A stretch of DNA of 64,000 nt from Alnus glutinosa (taxonomy: Eukaryota; Streptophyta; Magnoliopsida; Fagales; Betulaceae): the NCBI RefSeq assembly GCF_958979055.1, contig NC_084894.1, positions 25,265,616 to 25,329,615 on the forward strand, read 5' to 3'. This document shows, piece after piece, positions 58,586 through 64,000 of this stretch. Below the pieces are notes generated by a model. It had not been told where the DNA came from. It worked only from the letters and a program-made list of their open reading frames with translations, and did no database searches. Both the position numbers and the translations under genes were made by a program. The first letter of the stretch is position 1; every line of letters begins with the position of its first letter.

Positions 58586-61500
58586 TCAAACAGATCTGCC
58601 TCTGCCATCTGGGATCGCAAATAAAACTATTGGCTTTGAAGGCCTAACATAGGAAGCATCACATCTGAAATATCCTTTCCTCTCCAGCTGCAATATCTCT
58701 CCCCGCTTCAAATTCCGCAAGTTGGAATCCCCCAGAGCGGCGGTCTCCCTTTTAGTGCATGGGTTAACAACATCAACGAAATCCTCTCCTTCTTCAAGCT
58801 GCAATCACAAGATACAAAGTAACATGTATCACACTTTTCCATAGAAAAATTAGCACAGTTTTTTACATGGCAGCCATGTCAAACATTTAAAACTGCTTCG
58901 ACACCAAACGAATCTACCTCTAATATTTAAGAGTACTTTCTCAAACCCATCTTCCCACACCCTTAAGTGGCTTTTAAAACCACTATTGGATTTGGAATGA
59001 ATCTTTATTGGATTTTAATCCAATTGTGGTTTTAAAAGCCACCTAAAGATGTGTGGAAATGGGTGTGAAAAAATGCGAGTATTTATGGCATCACTCATTT
59101 CTAAAGCATGTGTGGAATATGGGTGTACTTATACGTTAGTGCATGATTTACAAGCACTTTTGCTCAACACAATTTAGGATACCACTGTTTATATGACTTG
59201 ATTATAGAAAACAAGCTTACCATTTTCGCCACATGCACATAAATAAAACTACGCCACAAGCAGCACATATGACATAATGTTTCAGTGGACTAGATTCACA
59301 AGTAAATAAATGAAAAGGCATACTTATTAAGGTTTTAAAATTTTGGACACAAAAAATATGATTAACTTAGACATCTGCATCCATGTCAGCAGATTATAAC
59401 CAAGAAATCTCTTGGTGCAAGATTTTGTTGGAATGAGAGTATCAACAAAACAATGGTCCATCCAGTTGGTAACCGGAAGATAATGCCTGGTATTGACACT
59501 CCAGAATTAATATACATTTCCTGACTAAAAAAGCTTACATTATCAGTTAACTAGCACATACCTTCTTCTTTGTAATTAGATAGTCGAACTCCACCAGTGT
59601 GAGGTTAACTAGTTCACTTGTTTCAGGCAGCCAAGTAAGCTTCAACTTTGTGGTCTTGACAGATCCTTCAAGGTGCAAAACCCCAGTCAACTGTGTGATG
59701 ATCCCATCTTGCCCCTTCTCTATTTTCTTTACTATGGCATTTCCCCAATCCATTAAGGTTATTTCCTCATCTACTGAGATGGATTCGGCATCAGCATGCT
59801 CAATCCATATCCTCTTTGTGAATGTCGTACACTTCTCACCAGCACCTTCATATTTCTTATGCCTAGGTACGATGCGGGTAAATGGTTCCTCAGGACCATT
59901 TGTCAGGGTCAACAGCACACGCCTTTCTTCAATGACAGCAGTATGCCTGGGGCATACAGGATCGATGATCTTCTTATTAATGGTCCAGAGTTTATCCCAT
60001 TCCATCAGGTTGAGATTTTTTGATGCTCCCTGAAACAGAAATAATACAGAGATAACCAATAACCTTTTCATGGAGATGGCAATCAAAGAATGACTATCAT
60101 GTACAATAAACCAAGCAAACCTATTAACAAACAGTTTCACAATCTGGAACTAATCAAACAGTTGTAAGAAGCATGGAACAAATATAGAAGGTTTTGAATC
60201 TGAATTTGCTACAAACACCTATTTCTCACTTGTCTTCATATTGGCAATGAACGTTGTATCAATGCTTGAAATTACCTGTTCAAGAATAAATTGTACCAAT
60301 GCTTCAACTTTTAAACCTCTACGAATAATTCCTTGGACAGTTGGAAAACGAGCATCATCCCATCCATCAACCTTCCCATTTTCAACAAACCACAGAAGCT
60401 TACGCTTGCTAAGAAGTGTATACACCATATTCAGCCGACTAAATTCATAAAGGTGAACCTTTCTTACTCCCAAATCCTCTTGAATCCGGTGATACTGAGC
60501 ATTACGATCATGGTATTCACTAGATCGTAATGCATGCGTTATACCTTCTATGGCATCAACAAATGGACATGCAAAATCGTAAGTTGGGTATATCTTATAC
60601 TTGGAGCCAATCCGATGATGGGGAACTGGATTGCTACGATAATAGACAGGATCTCGAAGTGATTTATTTGGGTCTTTCATATCCAACTTCCCACGGAGAC
60701 AGCACTGCAAACCTCTTTCAGATCCTGCAATCATTTCCTTCCAGAGTTTTATATTCTCCTCCACACTGTTGTTTCTACATCTTGATTCAATGCCATCCAT
60801 TCTTTCTTTCTGCATTTGTTCACGTGGTGTATCATCAACATATGCTTTACCCTGGCAAATCAAATTCTCAGCCATTTCCATCAACTGGGGGAAGTAATCT
60901 GAGGTGTATGTAACAGCATTATACTTGATACCTAGAGTCTCAATATCCTTCAGAAGATTCTCCACAAACTCATTGCTTTCTTTGGCAGGGTTTGTATCAT
61001 CAAAGCGCACGATAAGTTGGCCCTGGTACCGCTGAGAAAAATACTGGTTCAACAATGCCGCTTTTGAGTGCCCAATGTGAAGATAACCACTGGGTTCTGG
61101 TGCAAACCGCAACCTCACCTTTCCAACCTCGGCATATGGAAGATCTACTTCAAACGAACTCTTTGATTGATTGTTCGCACCCTGTTGCTCTTTGGATTTG
61201 GCTGCAATCAGCTTTCCTGAGCCTCTTTTGCCAACATATATTGATGTGACTTCATTCAAGGCATCAGTATATTCTGCCAATATAGAATTGAACCACCGTA
61301 CAAGATTTTGGTACTTCTTTGTCTTCCTCAAACTTTCCCATCTCTGCCCAGTTCCTGAAAGGCATAGAATACTAAGAATCTGCAATATAACTCAATAAAA
61401 TAAAATTTTGATCACCTAATAGGAAGATTTTTGCTGCACTGTAAAAACTAAAATCTAGTCAAGAGAAAAAAATTAGATAAGAAGAAACTAGATCCTTCCT

Positions 61501-62538
61501 GCTAAAACCAATCCCCTAGGGTGATGGTGTAAACCATCCAATCAAGACAAAGAAAAATCCGTCTAATCCTCCATGACTATTAGGAGGAGCACAATAAAAC
61601 GTGTGGCTATTAAAATTAAAAAAGAGATAATCCATGGATAAAATATGTCATAACCCAATACACCAAACAAGGACAGCTAAAAATTTAATCCCCTAGTAGC
61701 AGCCAAATGATCCCTCCAGTGGCATGCAAAAAACATCTGTGGTTTAGACTATCTTTACTTGGGATTTTTGATTCACCAGGCAGGAGGCTTAAATATGTCT
61801 AAATAAAACCATATAAGAAGACATAAATAGGTATTATCAGAAGCTTCTACCTGCAAGACCTGACCAGATTGCTACATCTGCAATTGAGAAAGAGTAACCA
61901 ACCAAAAAGGTACGGCTCTGCAAAAAATCATCCAAATTTTTGCAAGCATTCTCAAACGCAGAGCCCGATGAAAAGACAGGAGCATGTTCCAGCCACTCAT
62001 CAATCTGAGAACGAAACATCAGCAAAACAGAAAGAAACCAAACATTATGGAATAACACGCATTAAAGTCTTGTATTCAGCAAATTCAAAGAAAACCACCT
62101 GGCCAGATTCATATGCATTCTGCCCGTAGAAGTTGGGAAGTGTGGCAACCCGACCAATATAACGAAGAAGCACATATGTTCCATGCAATTTCACCCTAGA
62201 ATAAATACAGGTTGAGTTTCAGTATACCAAATCTCTCGCAGGTTAGAACAAAATGCTAACAACCATACATCGAAATGCAAACAGCCCAAAAGAGCATGTT
62301 TGGTTTTAACTTCAAAAGTGACTGAAGAAATAATTAAAAAAAAAAAAAAACCAGAATCAACGTTCATGTGAATGATAGTAAAGGCAATTGAGGAATACCC
62401 ATTAGAGAAGAGAAGGGTGGGAGCAGAGTCAGGAGGGAGGGATGTATCGGTTGGCAGATCGAAGCCAGAAAGCTTGGCCGCCACTATCACCGCGAGCGGA
62501 GGGCTCTCAGCCGGAAACGACAATAATTTAATCCCCAT
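58586..62538 (-). CDS. GluRS: Cytosolic glutamyl-tRNA synthetase, complete
   Basis: It charges tRNA-Glu with glutamate in the cytosol. Six exons on the - strand: 62538-62399, 62195-62099, 62004-61851, 61354-60276, 60029-59562 and 58798-58586; all introns are GT-AG and phases agree, giving 716 residues, close to plant homologues. Residues 1 to about 165 form the GST-like N-terminal domain (FLVGYSFSIADVAIWSGL) used in eukaryotes for complex assembly. The class I catalytic core has FAPEPSGYLHIGHSKAALL (HIGH at 223-226) and LLSKRKL as the KMSKS loop (445-449). Exon 5 and 6 encode the anticodon-binding beta-barrels, ending in KPIVLFAIPDGR. One oddity: GWDDARFPT has Ala where WDDPR is usual; the A copy shares it. 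It is the parent of the two fragments upstream. Confidence 0.95.
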
Positions 62539-64000
62539 TTTCAGCAGCTAATCAGGAGTCACCAAGAGACAACGCCCATATATTCTCTCCTCTTCTCTCA
62601 CGGGCTCAACGGCGGACGCAGAGCATCGAGGGTTTCTACGAGCATTAACCACGCGTCAACTCTTACACAAAGTAAAAGAGCCCCCAATTTTGACTGTCGT
62701 TTTATCTTTAGAGCTCCATATAGTGCCTTTTGGTAATTTTCTTTATACTTACATGGCACTGTATTTTTTTTTTTAATAAAAGTTAAAAAGAGAAATTAAA
62801 GTGAAGTTTTTTTTTTATTAAAAATAAAGTACTCCAATATTTCTTTTATCTATTTGCACTTTTTTTTCTCTATTTTCTCTTCTTCTTTTTTCTTTTTGGT
62901 TTTTTTTGGCTTTGAGAGTGTTTTATTGAAAACTTATTTGACATTTGGTAAAAAATTCAAAAAGGTATTTTGAGTTTATAACCAAACGGACCAGCTTTTT
63001 CTTCCAAACAGGCTCTAAGTAATGTTAGAGATTAGAAATCATATTTTTATCACAATCTCAACTAACCTTTATATCGGTCCTTATTTAAAAAAATCAAAAA
63101 TCAAAAGTTAATTGAGACTAAAAACGTGATTTATAGCATTACCATATTCTGTTGCACCCATTTGAATTTCTTGCATTTTCCATCTAAAAGAAAAGGGAAA
63201 AAAAAAATGATTTATGATCTCCATCTCTTACAAAGTTTCAGTTTCATGATCAAATTATAATATACATATCTAATATCTTCTTGATGATTTATGATCTCCA
63301 TCTCTTACTATGCTCTTTACAAAGTTGCTTAAACACAAGAATAAGCAACTCCAGAGTAAACACCAAGCTGGCGTAAACTCAAAGCACAAAACCAAACTCT
63401 GCAGAATTACATAAACTAAACCAGAACCCCATTTATGCCCCAAGCACATTAGAGGAATTCATTCCCTTTACTTTTCTTGAACTTTTCTTTGAAAAGAAGC
63501 CGAGATCTTAATTCCCATTTAATCTTCTGCACTAATTGCTCCTGTTTTGGGATGGTCGATCTCCATAGTTTTCTTTATCTATTGCTGCAAACTAAATCAA
63601 TAATATCATCCCAGCTTTTCGGAGGGTGGTCAACTTTGAATTACGTGGTTCGGTTTATGACCTACGTCCACAGAATAAAGCTAATTAAAATAGCAACATT
63701 TTCCTATTATTTCTTTGAGTGGTGTTTACAATATAACAAGCTCATAGTTATAGGAAAATTAGATAATACAAATAAACTTCAACTACAACTAAGTAATTGT
63801 GACTAAGTCTAAGTTAATCTTCAAATGTGGGTAGATGATAGTCTTCAACTATAACTTGGATTCTCGATCTCCTGATATACTCTAACATCCCCTCAAACTC
63901 AAGGTAGAAATTTGTGGAATCTTGAGTTTGAATGTTTTTTAAATGTTTTTAAACTTGTTAGAAGGCTTACAACAGACGGTTGAATCTTGTCGTAAACCAT
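62539..64000. other. Upstream flank of the synthetase gene and intergenic DNA
   Basis: The 5' leader and promoter of the synthetase lie in the first 200 bases. The rest is AT-rich with T-runs. A phrase ATGATTTATGATCTCCATCTC occurs twice (about 63208 and 63282). Near 63885 the phrase AACATCCCCTCAAACTCAAGG resembles LTR-retroelement sequence, but it runs off the window. No gene is supported. Confidence 0.4.

Noticed and set aside
63477-63806. 109-codon + strand frame near the window end
   Set aside because: No family resemblance, AT-rich codon use and no support from splice sites or neighbours.

Overview
This is nuclear DNA of a flowering plant. Genes are split by GT-AG introns, intergenic DNA is AT-rich and full of small transposons, and the gene families (UGT76-type glycosyltransferases, class I small heat-shock proteins, plant-type cytosolic glutamyl-tRNA synthetase) are those of eudicots. 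The element load and long local duplications would suit a woody eudicot, but that is inference.

Positions 1-36,800 hold a tandem UGT76-like cluster on the + strand. Every intact gene has two exons with a phase-1 intron after about residue 160 and encodes 450-451 residues. Six copies look intact (starts at 3730, 15142, 21078, 25206, 29418 and 35110). One is cut by the window edge and frameshifted (1-1576). Four are long-dead relatives, here called psiB (7661, 17504, 23428, 33279). The order repeats as [psiB]-[L-type UGT]-[S-type UGT]: L-type genes are UGT-1, -8 and -11, S-type genes are UGT-2, -4, -6 and -9. The array therefore grew by duplication of a three-gene block, and the dead psiB was carried along. 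In the block after psiB2 the L-type gene survives only as a promoter ending at a mutated start codon.

Positions 36,800-40,200 are gene-poor, with a fragment of an unidentified membrane-protein gene and a 513-bp TRIM element.

Positions 40,200-62,540 hold a second tandem array, all on the - strand. An atypical small heat-shock gene (40254-40709) is followed by three units, each with a class I 17-kDa heat-shock gene (42305, 52265, 56234) and glutamyl-tRNA synthetase sequence. Only the last synthetase copy (58586-62538) is complete: six exons, 716 residues. The other two are 3' fragments cut at two different junctions. The three 17-kDa genes keep a heat-shock element and a TATA box, so dosage of a stress chaperone has risen while its passenger has decayed. 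Unit A later took a CACTA transposon with a captured segment and a 3.4-kb gag-only Gypsy-type LTR element. Positions 62,540-64,000 are non-coding.

No tRNA or rRNA gene, CRISPR array or organellar segment was seen. Exon limits were read by eye from splice sites and agreement among copies; percent identities were not computed.
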